Assembly: GCA_013287965.1 (NCBI GenBank)
Contig: JABDCU010000001.1
Span: forward strand, 69,910 to 105,391
Source: Candidatus Omnitrophota bacterium
GTDB lineage: Bacteria > Omnitrophota > Gorgyraeia > Zapsychrales > Fredricksoniimonadaceae
Direction of reading: 5' to 3'
Length of the DNA stretch: 35,482 nucleotides
A model generated the notes under the pieces. The model was not told where the DNA came from. It searched no databases and worked only from the letters and a program-made list of their open reading frames with translations. The position numbers and the translations under genes are program-made. Positions 1-10,117 of this stretch are shown piece after piece. Positions within the stretch are counted from its first letter, which is position 1. Every line of letters starts with the position of its first letter.

Positions 1-3000
1 ATTCATCACCAAAACCTGCTGGGTCTCGGCAATGCCTAATTCCATGGGAAGCCCAGCGTGTTTGATGGACGTCTGTGGGGATGCGCCAGTGCCGCCTTCA
101 TAGCCGGAGATCAACACATGATCTGATTTGCCTTTGGCAACACCTGCCGCGACAGTGCCCACCCCGACCTCAGAAACGAGCTTAACGGAGATCATGGCCT
201 GCGGATTAGCATTCTTGAGATCGTGAATTAATTGCGCCAAGTCCTCAATGGAATAAATATCATGATGGGGCGGCGGTGAGATCAAGCCAACCCCGGGTGT
301 CGTGTGACGGGTATAGGCAATTTCCTGGGACACCTTGTGCCCCGGAAGCTGTCCGCCCTCGCCGGGCTTGGCCCCCTGGGCCATCTTGATCTGCAGCTGG
401 TCCGCGTTGACTAAATATTCGATCGTCACCCCGAAACGGCCCTGGGCCACCTGTTTGATGCGGCTGCGGCGCCAATCACCGTTGGGATCTTTTTTAAAAC
501 GCACGGCATCTTCGCCGCCCTCGCCGGTATTTGAAAAACCGCCCAAACGGTTCATGGCAATGGCCAGGGTCTCATGAGCTTCCCGTGAGATGGAACCATA
601 GCTCATGGCTCCCGTGGCAAAACGTTTGACTATTTCCAGGGCCGGCTCAACTTCTTCAATGGGTATGGGATGCCCTGTTTTGAATTTTAAAAGCCCGCGG
701 ATATTGGCTATTTGCCGGCTGTGTTCGTTGACCGCTTTGGAAAATTGTTTAAAGACCTGGAAATTGCCCGAGCGCGTGGCGTGCTGCAAAAGGGCGATCG
801 TCGTCGGATTCAATTGATGATATTCCGCTTCTTTGCGCCAATAATATTCTCCGCCTTCTTCTAACATGCTGTCCTGGGAAGGCCAGCGGGGATACCCTTT
901 GTCATGACGCATCAAGGCCTCTTGGGCCACTGTATCAATGTTGATCCCGCCGATGCGTGAAGGTGTCTCGGTAAAATATTTATCTATCAGCTCCGGGCCT
1001 AAACCCACCGCCTCAAAGATCTGCGCCCCGCAGTAAGATTGGATGGTGGATATCCCCATTTTAGAAATGATCTTATACAGGCCCTTGTGACAGGCTTTCA
1101 GAAAATTCTTCTCCGCTTCCTTGAAACTCATCGACAATTCAAATCTTTCGTCCTTGGTCATCGCTTCAATGGTCTCAAAAGCCAGATAAGGATTGACCGC
1201 ATTAGCGCCATAACCGATCAGGACCGCAAAGTGATGCAGTTCCCTCGCCTCGCCTGTTTCAACCACGATGCTGACCTTGGTGCGCGTCCCCCGGCGGATC
1301 AGGTGATGGTGCAGGCCCGCGCAAGCCAACAGCGACGGGATAGGAACTTTCTTGGCGGAAATATCACGGTCCGAAAGGACCAGGATGCTACTGCCTTTTC
1401 CAATGGCACGATCGGCCTTGGCACACAAAGCTTCGAAAGCTTTTTCAACCCCCGCGATGCCGTCCTTCTTGTCAAATACCATCGGCAGGACCAGGGTCTT
1501 TAGTGACCCGTGACGGATGCGGCTGATCTTTTCCAATTCTTCATTGGTCAGCACCGGACGCTGTATCCATAAACGGTGGCAATGCTGCGGGCCTTCCTCG
1601 AGCAAATTGCTCTCAGGCCCCAACATCATGTCCTCAGCCATGATGATCTCCTCACGGATGGCATCAATGGGAGGATTGGTCACCTGGGCGAACAATTGTT
1701 TGAAATATTCAAAAAGATGCTTAGGCTTATCCGACAATACCGCCAGAGGCGTATCTGTCCCCATGGAACCGGTGGCTTCTTCACCCAACGCCATCGGCTG
1801 CAATAAAATTTTAAGGTCTTCCAACGTATACCCAAAGGCGCGCTGGCGTTCCAACAAGGTCTTTTCATCAAGGCCGTTCACTTTTTTAGGCGCGGGAAGT
1901 TCGCGTATGTCCACGATATTTTCCCTGAGCCATTTTTCATACGGCTGACGGCTGGCATAGGTTTCTTTGACTTCACGATCATCGATGATGCGGCCTTCCT
2001 GAGTGTCCACCAAAAACATTTTTCCCGGCTGCAGGCGTCCTTTAGTAATGACTTTTTCAACAGCAATGGGCAATACCCCTGCCTCTGAGGCCATGATCAC
2101 GATATCATCGTTCGTGACCAGATAACGCGACGGGCGTAAGCCATTGCGGTCAAGGAGCGCGCCGACATAGCGTCCATCGGAAAAAGCAATGGCCGCAGGA
2201 CCGTCCCAGGGCTCCATCAGGCAGGAATGGTATTCATAAAAAGCTTTTTTTGAACGTTCCATCCCCTGATGATTGCTCCACGCTTCAGGGATCATCATCA
2301 TCATGGCGTGCGGCAAAGAACGCCCGCAAAGGACGAGCATCTCCAGCACATTGTCAAAAGTCGCGGTGTCTGAACCGTGCGGTACGACGATGGGCAATAC
2401 TTTTTTCAAGTCCGCGCCAAATGCTTTAGAAACAAATTGTTTCTCGCGCGTCTGTATCCAGTTGACATTGCCCCGTAACGTATTGATCTCGCCGTTGTGC
2501 GCGATATAGCGGTAAGGGTGGGCCAAGGCCCAGCTGGGGAAAGTATTAGTGGAATAACGCGAATGCACCAGGGCAATGGCTGAAACCATCACCGGGTCAC
2601 TGAGATCCGGGAAGAAACGGTCCACCTGCTCGCTCATCAATTGGCCTTTGTAAACCATGGTGTGGCTGTTAAGCGAACAGAAATAATAAAAATTCTTCTG
2701 CGGCAAGGTGGAATTATAGACCTTGTTCCACAAACGCTTGCGGATCACGTAAAGTTTGCGGTCGAAATCTTCCCGCGGGGTCTTGGCGCCTCGGGCAATA
2801 AAAAGCTGTTTAAAAGCCGGCATCACCGAACGGGCCACACGGCCGATCTTGGAGGGCTCATGAGGCACTTCCCGCCAGCCGATCAGTTTCTGTCCTTCTT
2901 CGTGGATAATATGCTCGGTCCACTGTTCAATGATATTGCGGTCTTCCAAAGAAGTGGGCAGAAAAACCAGGCCGGCGCCATAATCACCGAGAGCCGGAAG

Positions 3001-3249
3001 ACCCAGGTCATTTTTAACCAATTCCTTGCGGAAAAAAGCATCCGGCATCTGGATCAAGATACCTGCCCCGTCACCGGTTTCCGGATCACAGCCGCAAGCC
3101 CCGCGATGGGCCAGATTTTCTAATATTTCAATGCCGTGGCGGACAATATCATGGCTCTTTTGTCCCTTGATATGCGCAATGAAACCTACCCCGCAGGAAT
3201 CGTGCTCAAATTGCGGATCGTATAGGCCTTGTTTCGGCGGAAGACTCAT
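1..3249 (-). CDS. gltB: Glutamate synthase large subunit (GltB), C-terminus cut by window edge
   Basis: Transfers the amide nitrogen of glutamine to 2-oxoglutarate, giving two glutamates; with glutamine synthetase it forms the GS-GOGAT ammonium assimilation route. The frame is open for 1083 codons and runs off the left edge (family members are about 1500 residues). The N-terminus [20 protein letters not shown] carries the class II amidotransferase nucleophile Cys19, normally exposed as residue 1 by propeptide removal. Further on are [12 protein letters not shown] and [10 protein letters not shown] of the glutaminase domain. The last residues include GGTGASP of the FMN-binding synthase barrel. 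The 3Fe-4S cysteines would lie outside the window. The chosen ATG is the only one close before the DSCGVGF motif; its ribosome site (GGGAC) is weak. The gene is divergent from the TPR gene at 3382, and no ANTAR-type leader is seen. A GltD partner is not in view. Confidence 0.97.
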   Translation of the reverse strand, partial: MSLPPKQGLYDPQFEHDSCGVGFIAHIKGQKSHDIVRHGIEILENLAHRGACGCDPETGDGAGILIQMPDAFFRKELVKNDLGLPALGDYGAGLVFLPTSLEDRNIIEQWTEHIIHEEGQKLIGWREVPHEPSKIGRVARSVMPAFKQLFIARGAKTPREDFDRKLYVIRKRLWNKVYNSTLPQKNFYYFCSLNSHTMVYKGQLMSEQVDRFFPDLSDPVMVSAIALVHSRYSTNTFPSWALAHPYRYIAHNGEINTLRGNVNWIQTREKQFVSKAFGADLKKVLPIVVPHGSDTATFDNVLEMLVLCGRSLPHAMMMMIPEAWSNHQGMERSKKAFYEYHSCLMEPWDGPAAIAFSDGRYVGALLDRNGLRPSRYLVTNDDIVIMASEAGVLPIAVEKVITKGRLQPGKMFLVDTQEGRIIDDREVKETYASRQPYEKWLRENIVDIRELPAPKKVNGLDEKTLLERQRAFGYTLEDLKILLQPMALGEEATGSMGTDTPLAVLSDKPKHLFEYFKQLFAQVTNPPIDAIREEIIMAEDMMLGPESNLLEEGPQHCHRLWIQRPVLTNEELEKISRIRHGSLKTLVLPMVFDKKDGIAGVEKAFEALCAKADRAIGKGSSILVLSDRDISAKKVPIPSLLACAGLHHHLIRRGTRTKVSIVVETGEARELHHFAVLIGYGANAVNPYLAFETIEAMTKDERFELSMSFKEAEKNFLKACHKGLYKIISKMGISTIQSYCGAQIFEAVGLGPELIDKYFTETPSRIGGINIDTVAQEALMRHDKGYPRWPSQDSMLEEGGEYYWRKEAEYHQLNPTTIALLQHATRSGNFQVFKQFSKAVNEHSRQIANIRGLLKFKTGHPIPIEEVEPALEIVKRFATGAMSYGSISREAHETLAIAMNRLGGFSNTGEGGEDAVRFKKDPNGDWRRSRIKQVAQGRFGVTIEYLVNADQLQIKMAQGAKPGEGGQLPGHKVSQEIAYTRHTTPGVGLISPPPHHDIYSIEDLAQLIHDLKNANPQAMISVKLVSEVGVGTVAAGVAKGKSDHVLISGYEGGTGASPQTSIKHAGLPMELGIAETQQVLVMN

Positions 3250-3297
3250 CTTGACTTTGTCCCATCAGGATTGAATGTTGTTGCAATCAAAGGGGTT

Positions 3298-3326
3298 ATT
3301 TTATTATTATTCGTCGTAAAAAGCAA
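3298..3326 (-). promoter_or_regulatory. Possible gltB promoter
   Basis: On the minus strand TTGCTT (3321-3326) and TAAAAT (3298-3303) are separated by 17 bases, giving a start near 3291 and a leader of about 40 bases. The region is AT-rich, so such matches are easy to find by chance. No other candidate looks better. Confidence 0.35.
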
Positions 3327-3336
3327 ATTAAATTAG

Positions 3337-3365
3337 TTAACGATTAAAACAATTGAAAATACTAT
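3337..3365 (+). promoter_or_regulatory. Possible promoter of the TPR-GT-C gene pair
   Basis: TTAACG (3337-3342) and TACTAT (3360-3365) with 17-base spacing lie just before the TPR gene and would give a very short leader. The matches are moderate and the DNA is AT-rich. Confidence 0.3.
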
Positions 3366-3381
3366 TTTGCTAATATAGGAT

Positions 3382-4092
3382 ATGACAATGCTTCCTGTAC
3401 GCGCGCTTCTCCTTCGTTTCTCCCTGACCTTTGGTCTTTTGTTTGTCTTGGCTTTTGTGCTTTTGACCGCGGCTTACCAGCCTCTTAAAGACCACATCCT
3501 TGAAACCCAACAAATCACCGATTTAAAATCCAAATCTCTCGTCTTGGGCTACCAGACACCTGATTTTAAGCATTTGGCCCAATATATCCTTGAAGGCCAT
3601 CACTTTAAACCCGAAGAGTTCAACTACCGCACAGGGACGGATTACCTGGCTTTTTTCAAAAAAGGCTCTGAGCTTTTTCCCCAACTTTTTGAAATGTTTT
3701 ATATGCAAGGGGTCTGCTATTCCTGGCTGCAAGATGCCCCTGACGCTGAAGACGCCTTGCGGCAATCCTTACAAATTAATCCTGTGTTCTTCTGGTCTTA
3801 TTATGATCTGGGGCTTCTTTGCCTGAAAAACGGGCAAATTGATGCGGCCATTGCCTTGCTTTCCACGGCCAAACGCATCCCGCCGCAGGTGACCGGAAAA
3901 TTCCTGCATGACCTTCAGGCTTTTCAGATCATTTGGCGGTATATGCCGGACCCTGAAGGTTACATCACCCGCCATTTGCAGCAGGCCGATCAAAAGATCG
4001 ATTCCCTTTTACTGATCGCTTTAGCTATCAAGAACCATCATGATGCTGATGTGCATTTTGATCCAAACCAATGGGACCCTGTATTTTTTTAA
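3382..4092 (+). CDS. Membrane-anchored TPR protein
   Basis: Protein of 236 residues of unknown specific role. Residues 9-30 form one hydrophobic helix (signal anchor), so the rest probably faces the periplasm. Two tetratricopeptide-like repeats are visible at about 98-165 (FYMQGVCYSWLQDAPDAEDA, then SYYDLGLLCLKNGQIDAAIA). The same layout is found in the 225-residue protein at 10107-10784, which also precedes a GT-C glycosyltransferase, so the two look like distant paralogues. An AGGA at 3377-3380 has better spacing to the in-frame ATG at 3388 than to 3382, so the true start may be two codons later. The gene is followed after 4 bases by the GT-C gene, probably in one transcript. The role is inferred as a partner or scaffold of that enzyme. 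Confidence 0.75.
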   Translation: MTMLPVRALLLRFSLTFGLLFVLAFVLLTAAYQPLKDHILETQQITDLKSKSLVLGYQTPDFKHLAQYILEGHHFKPEEFNYRTGTDYLAFFKKGSELFPQLFEMFYMQGVCYSWLQDAPDAEDALRQSLQINPVFFWSYYDLGLLCLKNGQIDAAIALLSTAKRIPPQVTGKFLHDLQAFQIIWRYMPDPEGYITRHLQQADQKIDSLLLIALAIKNHHDADVHFDPNQWDPVFF

Positions 4093-4096
4093 AAAT

Positions 4097-5482
4097 ATGA
4101 TAATCCGCCTCTTATGCCCTGACCCTGTTTTATTCTGGGCCTATCTGATCCCCGTCCTCTACTGGACCTATTTGACATTAACAACCAACTTTGTCCTGGT
4201 CTTTGACTCCGTCGGGTATTTCAACCTGGCCCATTTATTTTATGATCCCGGCCAATGGACGGAATATTTTCGCGGGGGCCCAAACAGGGAGCCCCTGTAT
4301 CCTCTATTGATCGCGGCTTCCATGAGTGCTGGCAAGTGGCTTGGAATCTCCTATGCCTATCCTTTAAAAATATTCTCCTTTAGTTTTTTAGCAGCCACCA
4401 TGGCCTTGATCCAACAGGTCCTTAAACTCCTCAACGCCAACCGGTGGGTCCAGGCAGCGACGGTGCTTTACACGGGACTCTCTCCCATTTTGATCAATTC
4501 CGCCCTATGTTTATACTCGGAGATCGCAAGCTTCCCCTGGCTTATCGGGGTGGTATTAATGAGCGTTTATTTCCTGCGCTCTTTACGCTCGCCGGGCCTC
4601 ACCCATTGTTCCGCGGCAATAGGGCTGGGCTTTTGCTTTTTGGCCTTCACCTTTGTCAAGGGCATGGGGGAAATCCTTGCCCCTTTATATTTATCCTGGC
4701 TTTTCTTCTATGGATGGCGGCAATCCGGGCTTAAAATACTTTCCTTCCTGTGCCAGTCGAGATCAAAGATATTGCTTGTCCTTTTAATTTTCTACATACC
4801 GTTGATGGGCTATAAATCCCTCAACTACGGGTTTAATGGTCACTTTGTCCTCACCAACCGCGCGACCATGGCCCTTTATGGTAACCTGAACCTGCGCGCC
4901 CAAAGCCCGCTGACCATGGACCATTTCCTGGGCCATTTATTGACCGTGCCTGTTTCCTACGACCTGTGTTCCGGCTCTTCACTTAATAAAGAGTGCGGCC
5001 ATTGGAGCATGTCCGCCTCGGATGAGACCTTTCTCACCCGTCGAGACCAACTCACTAAACAAAATCTCACCCCGGCCCAACAAGAGAGCTATTTTAATCA
5101 AGGCATCCTGGGAGCACTCTTCAGCCATCCTCTCGCGCAGTTAGTGTACTTGGTGCAGGAAGGGATGAAAATGTTTTTCTGGGAGACGTCTCAAGGCGCC
5201 TTTGTGGTTTACCCGCCTTGGCTGGACCATCTGTTCAATATTCATAGCGTCGTGGTTTTGATGTCTTTAGGAGTGGGTGGTTTATGTCTATGCGGATTTT
5301 TAATGGCCTGCAGTATGCTTAAAAACGAATTGATCTTAATTACCGTCGTGCTCACCGGTTTATTGGTCCTTTGTTTTAGCTTTGTGCTTGTCCTTCACCG
5401 CTACGCCATTGCCGCGGCCCCTCTGATGATACTGATCAATGCGTCTGTACTTTCTGCTTTAACAACCCGATCAAAGCGCTGA
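4097..5482 (+). CDS. GT-C type membrane glycosyltransferase (GT39/ArnT-like)
   Basis: Polytopic membrane protein of 461 residues. GT-C enzymes move a sugar from a polyprenyl-phosphate carrier to a lipid, polysaccharide or protein on the outer face of the membrane. The sequence shows an early helix followed by an acidic loop motif FDSVGY (Asp37), then REPLYPLL at about 64-71 as in GT39/PMT-like proteins, and many further hydrophobic helices. I start it at the ATG at 4097, 4 bases after the TPR gene's stop. An upstream in-frame ATG at 4040 would add 19 non-membrane residues and overlap the TPR gene by 53 bases. Neither has a clear ribosome site. The 3' end overlaps the convergent gene (ending at 5436) by 47 bases, so no terminator separates the two transcripts. 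Acceptor and sugar are unknown. Confidence 0.8.
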   Translation: MIIRLLCPDPVLFWAYLIPVLYWTYLTLTTNFVLVFDSVGYFNLAHLFYDPGQWTEYFRGGPNREPLYPLLIAASMSAGKWLGISYAYPLKIFSFSFLAATMALIQQVLKLLNANRWVQAATVLYTGLSPILINSALCLYSEIASFPWLIGVVLMSVYFLRSLRSPGLTHCSAAIGLGFCFLAFTFVKGMGEILAPLYLSWLFFYGWRQSGLKILSFLCQSRSKILLVLLIFYIPLMGYKSLNYGFNGHFVLTNRATMALYGNLNLRAQSPLTMDHFLGHLLTVPVSYDLCSGSSLNKECGHWSMSASDETFLTRRDQLTKQNLTPAQQESYFNQGILGALFSHPLAQLVYLVQEGMKMFFWETSQGAFVVYPPWLDHLFNIHSVVVLMSLGVGGLCLCGFLMACSMLKNELILITVVLTGLLVLCFSFVLVLHRYAIAAAPLMILINASVLSALTTRSKR

Positions 5483-7127
5483 TATCCTTCCCCAACCCTA
5501 ATTGCTGGCTGGCCAGCGCCGCCTTTAAAGCATCCTCATAACGGCCCTGAGAATACAGGACCATGGCGAATTGAAAAAACTCCTGGGCCCGGTTTGACCG
5601 CTGGGAGATGACCTCATAGAGCGCCTCCGGACCTGCGTTGGTATAAATTTTATTGACTGTTAAACCAGGTTCAAAATCTTTGGGGTCCTCATCGGAGCCA
5701 TAGATCAGGACACAGGGGCTTTGCTGCTTTAATAGGGCCAACGGGACAATTTGCTGGGCGCTGTCTTTAAAATCCCCGCCAAAAATATCGTAATAAACCA
5801 GGTCAGGATAATAAGTTTTCAAGATAGATGAATAATCTTCACGGCCCAGCACACGGTCCCAGAATACAAAACCAAAGCCCGGCGTGGAACTGCGGTAAAA
5901 CGGGCAGACCCGGCATTGCGGGTAATCATTAGCGATCGTATTGAGCATGGCCCTGGTCTTATTTGTTTCTTCATTGACCTGCCATAGGTCCACTGCCATC
6001 ATTCCCAAGGACACCATCCCTATGGCTATCACCACGTATTTCAATCCCCTGTGCCACCAGTCAGGAAAAGCTTTGTACAAAAAAGCTAAACCTAAGGAAG
6101 ATAACCCGATCATGGGAGCCATATATTGGTACGATGTTTGTTTGGCCATGATGATCACCTGGACCAGTCCGCCTAAAGCCACTGCTAACAAGACCCTGGA
6201 TATTTTAGGACCTATCTGCGGCTTGGGGACAAGAACCGAAACCATCCCTGCCAATAGCCACCCGGCGACAAAAAACCAATAGCTCTTAATGGTCCCCACC
6301 AAGGCCTGAAAATACCTGCCCGCGTCAAAACCTTCCCCGCCATGACCGTGCATGCCCCGGGCCAAGACCAGGCCTTTGACCCAAAATATCATGTGCGGGT
6401 AGGAGCCCCAAATAGGGCAGGTCAATAAAACAAATCCTCCTGCTGCCACTGTCCCCATTAAGATCCGCTGCGGCCAGGTTTCAAGGATACAAAGGGCAAC
6501 GACAAAAAATGGTAGGGCCGTAAATTTAGTAGCCATGGCAAAAGCCACCGCTGCCCCTAAACAGGCTGCCTGGGAATGCTCCCTTATTTTGGGACTGAAA
6601 TAGTGGCATAAGACGGCCAAGAGCATTAAATTGACCGCTGTCATCATCATCGTATCTGAATTAACGTTGGCACTGATGGGCAATATCTTCTCCCCGTTAA
6701 AAGAACGGACCATGACCAGCCATAAACTGCTCAATAAGATCAATCCTGTAAATACCCTGTCCTGGGACTTTTTAAAAGCATAGAAACCCAAGGCCATCAA
6801 GGACGCGGCATAGGAAATAACCATCAAAAACCAGACGACTCCAAGCAACTGCTCTGCCCGGGGCGCGTACGTCTGCAACCATGGAGTATTGGGTAAGGGA
6901 GCAAAAAATATTTTTACAACCAAGGCACCCAGCATATCCAGCGTCGTTCCTGGATGGTCAACGAATTGCGGGCTTTTGCCTTCGAGGATATATAGAAAAT
7001 TGAAAAGATAAAAATAAGAGGGGTCGTTATTATTGCCGAAATAAAACGGGCCGCTGCAGTAACGGAAAAGCGAGGCCATCCCAACCAAAAAAAATGCGAA
7101 AATGACGATTTGAAGTTTTACTTTCAT
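5436..7127 (-). CDS. GT-C type membrane glycosyltransferase with C-terminal TPR-like tail
   Basis: Protein of 563 residues with many membrane helices. After the first helix come NNNDPSY (Asp35) and VDHPGTT (Asp57), the acidic loop pattern expected of GT-C enzymes. The last 60 residues (AQEFFQFAMVLYSQGRYEDA onward) form a TPR-like pair, so here the TPR appears fused rather than encoded separately. The frame is open further upstream, but those residues overlap the preceding gene in a different frame and are not membrane-like. I choose the ATG at 7127, 5 bases after that gene's stop, preceded by GAGGGG at short spacing. It is the last gene of the long minus-strand run. Substrate is unknown. Confidence 0.8.
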   Translation of the reverse strand: MKVKLQIVIFAFFLVGMASLFRYCSGPFYFGNNNDPSYFYLFNFLYILEGKSPQFVDHPGTTLDMLGALVVKIFFAPLPNTPWLQTYAPRAEQLLGVVWFLMVISYAASLMALGFYAFKKSQDRVFTGLILLSSLWLVMVRSFNGEKILPISANVNSDTMMMTAVNLMLLAVLCHYFSPKIREHSQAACLGAAVAFAMATKFTALPFFVVALCILETWPQRILMGTVAAGGFVLLTCPIWGSYPHMIFWVKGLVLARGMHGHGGEGFDAGRYFQALVGTIKSYWFFVAGWLLAGMVSVLVPKPQIGPKISRVLLAVALGGLVQVIIMAKQTSYQYMAPMIGLSSLGLAFLYKAFPDWWHRGLKYVVIAIGMVSLGMMAVDLWQVNEETNKTRAMLNTIANDYPQCRVCPFYRSSTPGFGFVFWDRVLGREDYSSILKTYYPDLVYYDIFGGDFKDSAQQIVPLALLKQQSPCVLIYGSDEDPKDFEPGLTVNKIYTNAGPEALYEVISQRSNRAQEFFQFAMVLYSQGRYEDALKAALASQQLGLGKDISALIGLLKQKVQTH

Positions 7128-7132
7128 ACCCC

Positions 7133-8971
7133 TCAATGATTGACCGGGACATATAAAGCGCTTTGTGTGGCACCCTGCTGGTCTTTCAAAGACCAGACCT
7201 GGCCATAAACTCCTGAAGGCAAGACGATCATGGACGGGCGCTCTGCGGCCAACAGCACCACGGCGCAAGGATTAAATTTACCCAGGGGATAATCTAATTT
7301 CCCTGTAGGATTCAATACATCAATGTGTTCCAATCTTGATAACGGCACTTTAAACCAGCGCATGGTCACCCATAATAAATATTCTTTAGCATTCTCACCA
7401 TTGCCCTCGTCACTGATCAAACCGATGTCCCCGCAGCCTAAAGATCTCAATTGACCGGAAAGACCCACCATGGGGCTGGCCCACGATGGATACAGGTTAA
7501 AATATTCCTGGATGCGCGGATTGCGTGCGGAGTTCAAATCCTGCAATAGAGGTTTGCTGTGATTGAATAAAAGCCACGGGATAGCCGTAAGCAAGACCGC
7601 CAGCCCGACGACCAAAAGCGCCTTTTTGGGCAATAGCTTTTCCAAAACAAAGGCTGTCCATGCGGAACCTAAAACAAATATGGCCAGATGAAAGCGGCTG
7701 TTAAATGGCTGGAACCGCAGGGCCAGGCATAATAAAAAGAACATCCCTCCCACGCCCAAAGCATAAGACCATTGAAAACCTCGCCGGCCTTGAAGGGACC
7801 TTACGCCCGCAGTGATCAGAACAAAGATAAAGATCAGAGCGCTCAAAAAATTCCCGGCATAATCCTCATTGAACATCAAGCTCGTCACTACAAACTTCTG
7901 CGCGCTGAAACTGCCCTGCGGCGGGTTAAGATCAATATGTAAAAATGCGCTCAGGTCTTGCAGCCTATCAACCACCCATTCATTGTATGGCACGTAAATA
8001 GTGCCCAAATGCAAAGCGGCATTGCGCAGTACATTGGCCAGCCATATGCTCAACGATATCCCCCCATTAAAAAAGTGTTCCTCTGACCATAGGATGCTGC
8101 CAAAAGCATGCCCATTGCGATAAAAATAGCCGGTGTTCAATAACAACGCTACAGCGACGACGAATAGGGCAGCACCCGCGCGCCGCAGCCGTGCCTTTGG
8201 GGCACCGCTTGACAAATACCAGACCAAAAAAGGCAAAGCATACAAATACGCATATCCTTTGGTCAAAAAAGCCAGCCCCAAACTTAACGCGGCCAAAAGC
8301 ATTGATGAATTTAAAAAGAAATAAACAAACAAGACCAGCCACATGGTCACCACATAATCATTCTGTGTGCTGGTGGCCTGTAGAATTCCCATCGGCAGGC
8401 AAGCAGACAATAAAGCTGCCAAAGACTGTCCCGTCACCCCTGCTCCCAGCCAGCGGGCGATCAGGGAAACCCCGATGGTACTGGCCATCATGGCCGCGCA
8501 TTGAAGGAGCCCGGCAAAATAATCTCCGCCGGTCAAAAGACGCAAGTGTAAAAGCGCCCATTCGTCCCAAGGCGGATAGGCGTCTTGGCGGGGAATATGT
8601 GTGGGATAATACGCGATGGTTTTATTCTGGGCCCAATGCTCGACGCGAGGCAGGTGATAGATCATGGCGTCCCACGTATTAGGCACATGAACAAAGGCCA
8701 CGAGGGCCAGCACCATAAAAATAAGGAATGTGCCGGCCATGAAAATCTTGGCGGTCAAAGGAATGGAAGGATGTTCGTTGTTCTTAAGATATTTTTTCGG
8801 AAAGGCAAACAAAAAAACGGCGGCGGCCAAAAAACAAGCTCCCCATCCGATCATCAGCCCCCTCGCGTCAAGCTGATGCAGGGCGCTTAAGAGTTCTGTT
8901 AAGATAACGACGGCGGTCCCACCGATGACCAACCCTGCCAATACTGATTCCCGCCTGCCAAGATCGCGCAT
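7133..8971 (-). CDS. GT-C type membrane glycosyltransferase
   Basis: Integral membrane protein of 612 residues. The motif NTWDAMIYHLPRVEHW (Asp101) in the first large loop and YPPWDEW (Asp136, Glu137) resemble large GT39-like bacterial mannosyltransferases. Hydrophobic helices fill most of the chain up to about residue 470, followed by a soluble, probably periplasmic C-terminal domain ending ALYVPVNH. A GAGG overlapping the stop codon of the upstream gene lies 9 bases before the ATG, suggesting translational coupling. Donor and acceptor cannot be told from sequence. Confidence 0.8.
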   Translation of the reverse strand: MRDLGRRESVLAGLVIGGTAVVILTELLSALHQLDARGLMIGWGACFLAAAVFLFAFPKKYLKNNEHPSIPLTAKIFMAGTFLIFMVLALVAFVHVPNTWDAMIYHLPRVEHWAQNKTIAYYPTHIPRQDAYPPWDEWALLHLRLLTGGDYFAGLLQCAAMMASTIGVSLIARWLGAGVTGQSLAALLSACLPMGILQATSTQNDYVVTMWLVLFVYFFLNSSMLLAALSLGLAFLTKGYAYLYALPFLVWYLSSGAPKARLRRAGAALFVVAVALLLNTGYFYRNGHAFGSILWSEEHFFNGGISLSIWLANVLRNAALHLGTIYVPYNEWVVDRLQDLSAFLHIDLNPPQGSFSAQKFVVTSLMFNEDYAGNFLSALIFIFVLITAGVRSLQGRRGFQWSYALGVGGMFFLLCLALRFQPFNSRFHLAIFVLGSAWTAFVLEKLLPKKALLVVGLAVLLTAIPWLLFNHSKPLLQDLNSARNPRIQEYFNLYPSWASPMVGLSGQLRSLGCGDIGLISDEGNGENAKEYLLWVTMRWFKVPLSRLEHIDVLNPTGKLDYPLGKFNPCAVVLLAAERPSMIVLPSGVYGQVWSLKDQQGATQSALYVPVNH

Positions 8972-8977
8972 CCTCTT

Positions 8978-10117
8978 TTACCTCACCGGATGTAAATAAA
9001 GGGCTGAAGCTAAAATTTCCCTATACGTCATTAATCCCCGTATGACCATCAATCCTCCCAGGATGATCGATACGTTCATGCAGACCCAAATGTTCTTGCG
9101 GGCCCAATGCCATAGGTCAAAACCCGCCAAAGAAAACATCAATATGTCCGCGGGTGCCAAATAGACCAAATAACGGTTGGAAAACCCGAATTGAGAATTT
9201 TGCGTAAATAGATCAATGAAAAGCACCAGAAACCCGCTGATCGAGAACAATAAAAAGACCGGTAAAAAGAAAATGTTCGCAGGATATCTTTTACGTTTTT
9301 CAGACAGTACCCATGCGGTCAACGCGTAGGCGGCATAGACAAACAAGCGCTCCGGCATCACCGCTTCAAAGAAGATCGGTAGAAAATCATAACTTTTGAA
9401 TTTATATATCGGGACAAGAAAAAAGAAGACTAAAAAAATGCCCATGGGCAAGACCCAGGTCCAGACCAATTGCCATTTCCTGTATCCTCCCTTTAAAAAA
9501 AGCATCATCGCCATGATGGAAATTTGCAGTATGCTGCCGGGGGTCGTTAAAACCAATAATATATGCGTCCCATAGATGAATTTGTTCACTTTTATTTTGG
9601 GAGAAAGGACGGTGGAACAAAAAAACAATAATTGGGCCGTGGTCAATAAAAACCATAACGAATACGGCCTTGCCTCCACCCAATACAGCCATACCATGGG
9701 TGAAACCAATGCCGTTAATAAGGCATAGATCGCGGTGAACAAAGAAAAGGACCTTGTAAAATAATAAAAAATGCCTGCCAGGGCCAATGACATGTAGACA
9801 TTGGAAGGGATGCGCGTAATGACCTGTGAGCGGGCATCCAGGATGATATTTAGCCCATGGATATGGGCAACAGACAGCTTGCAGGAAAACAGGTCGGCAT
9901 TGATCTTTTGGATAAGATAAAAAAGAGGGCATTTATTGCCGTCGGGGATCTGTAAGGTCAGGATGTCCTTATAAGATTGGCTGTCAATGCTGTCTTTTTG
10001 GGTAAAAAATTCGTCCGTCCAAAGCGCTTTATGCCGGCTTAACGAAAAACCGACGATAAACAGCATGGCAAATACCACGGCTGAAAAACACAAGCTCTTT
10101 AAGTGGTCAAAACGCAT
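8978..10117 (-). CDS. GT-C type membrane glycosyltransferase
   Basis: Membrane protein of 379 residues. After the first helix comes ALWTDEFF with the Asp35-Glu36 pair typical of the first loop of GT-C enzymes, and further on VEARPYSL, seen in GT39-type proteins. It is the shortest of the three minus-strand GT-C genes. It starts 11 bases inside the end of the TPR gene (10107-10784), repeating the TPR then GT-C order found on the plus strand at 3382-5482. Function beyond lipid-linked sugar transfer is inference. Confidence 0.78.
   Translation of the reverse strand: MRFDHLKSLCFSAVVFAMLFIVGFSLSRHKALWTDEFFTQKDSIDSQSYKDILTLQIPDGNKCPLFYLIQKINADLFSCKLSVAHIHGLNIILDARSQVITRIPSNVYMSLALAGIFYYFTRSFSLFTAIYALLTALVSPMVWLYWVEARPYSLWFLLTTAQLLFFCSTVLSPKIKVNKFIYGTHILLVLTTPGSILQISIMAMMLFLKGGYRKWQLVWTWVLPMGIFLVFFFLVPIYKFKSYDFLPIFFEAVMPERLFVYAAYALTAWVLSEKRKRYPANIFFLPVFLLFSISGFLVLFIDLFTQNSQFGFSNRYLVYLAPADILMFSLAGFDLWHWARKNIWVCMNVSIILGGLMVIRGLMTYREILASALYLHPVR

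Noticed and set aside
1039-1503. Plus-strand open frames across 335-3274
   Set aside because: Antisense to glutamate synthase, which shows conserved motifs throughout.
4040-4097. Longer start for the GT-C gene at 4040
   Set aside because: It would overlap the TPR gene by 53 bases and add a polar stretch; the ATG at 4097 follows the TPR stop by 4 bases.
7127-7268. N-terminal extension of the GT-C gene at 5436-7127 up to 7268
   Set aside because: The added residues overlap the end of the preceding gene in another frame and are Arg/Pro-rich, unlike a membrane protein start.
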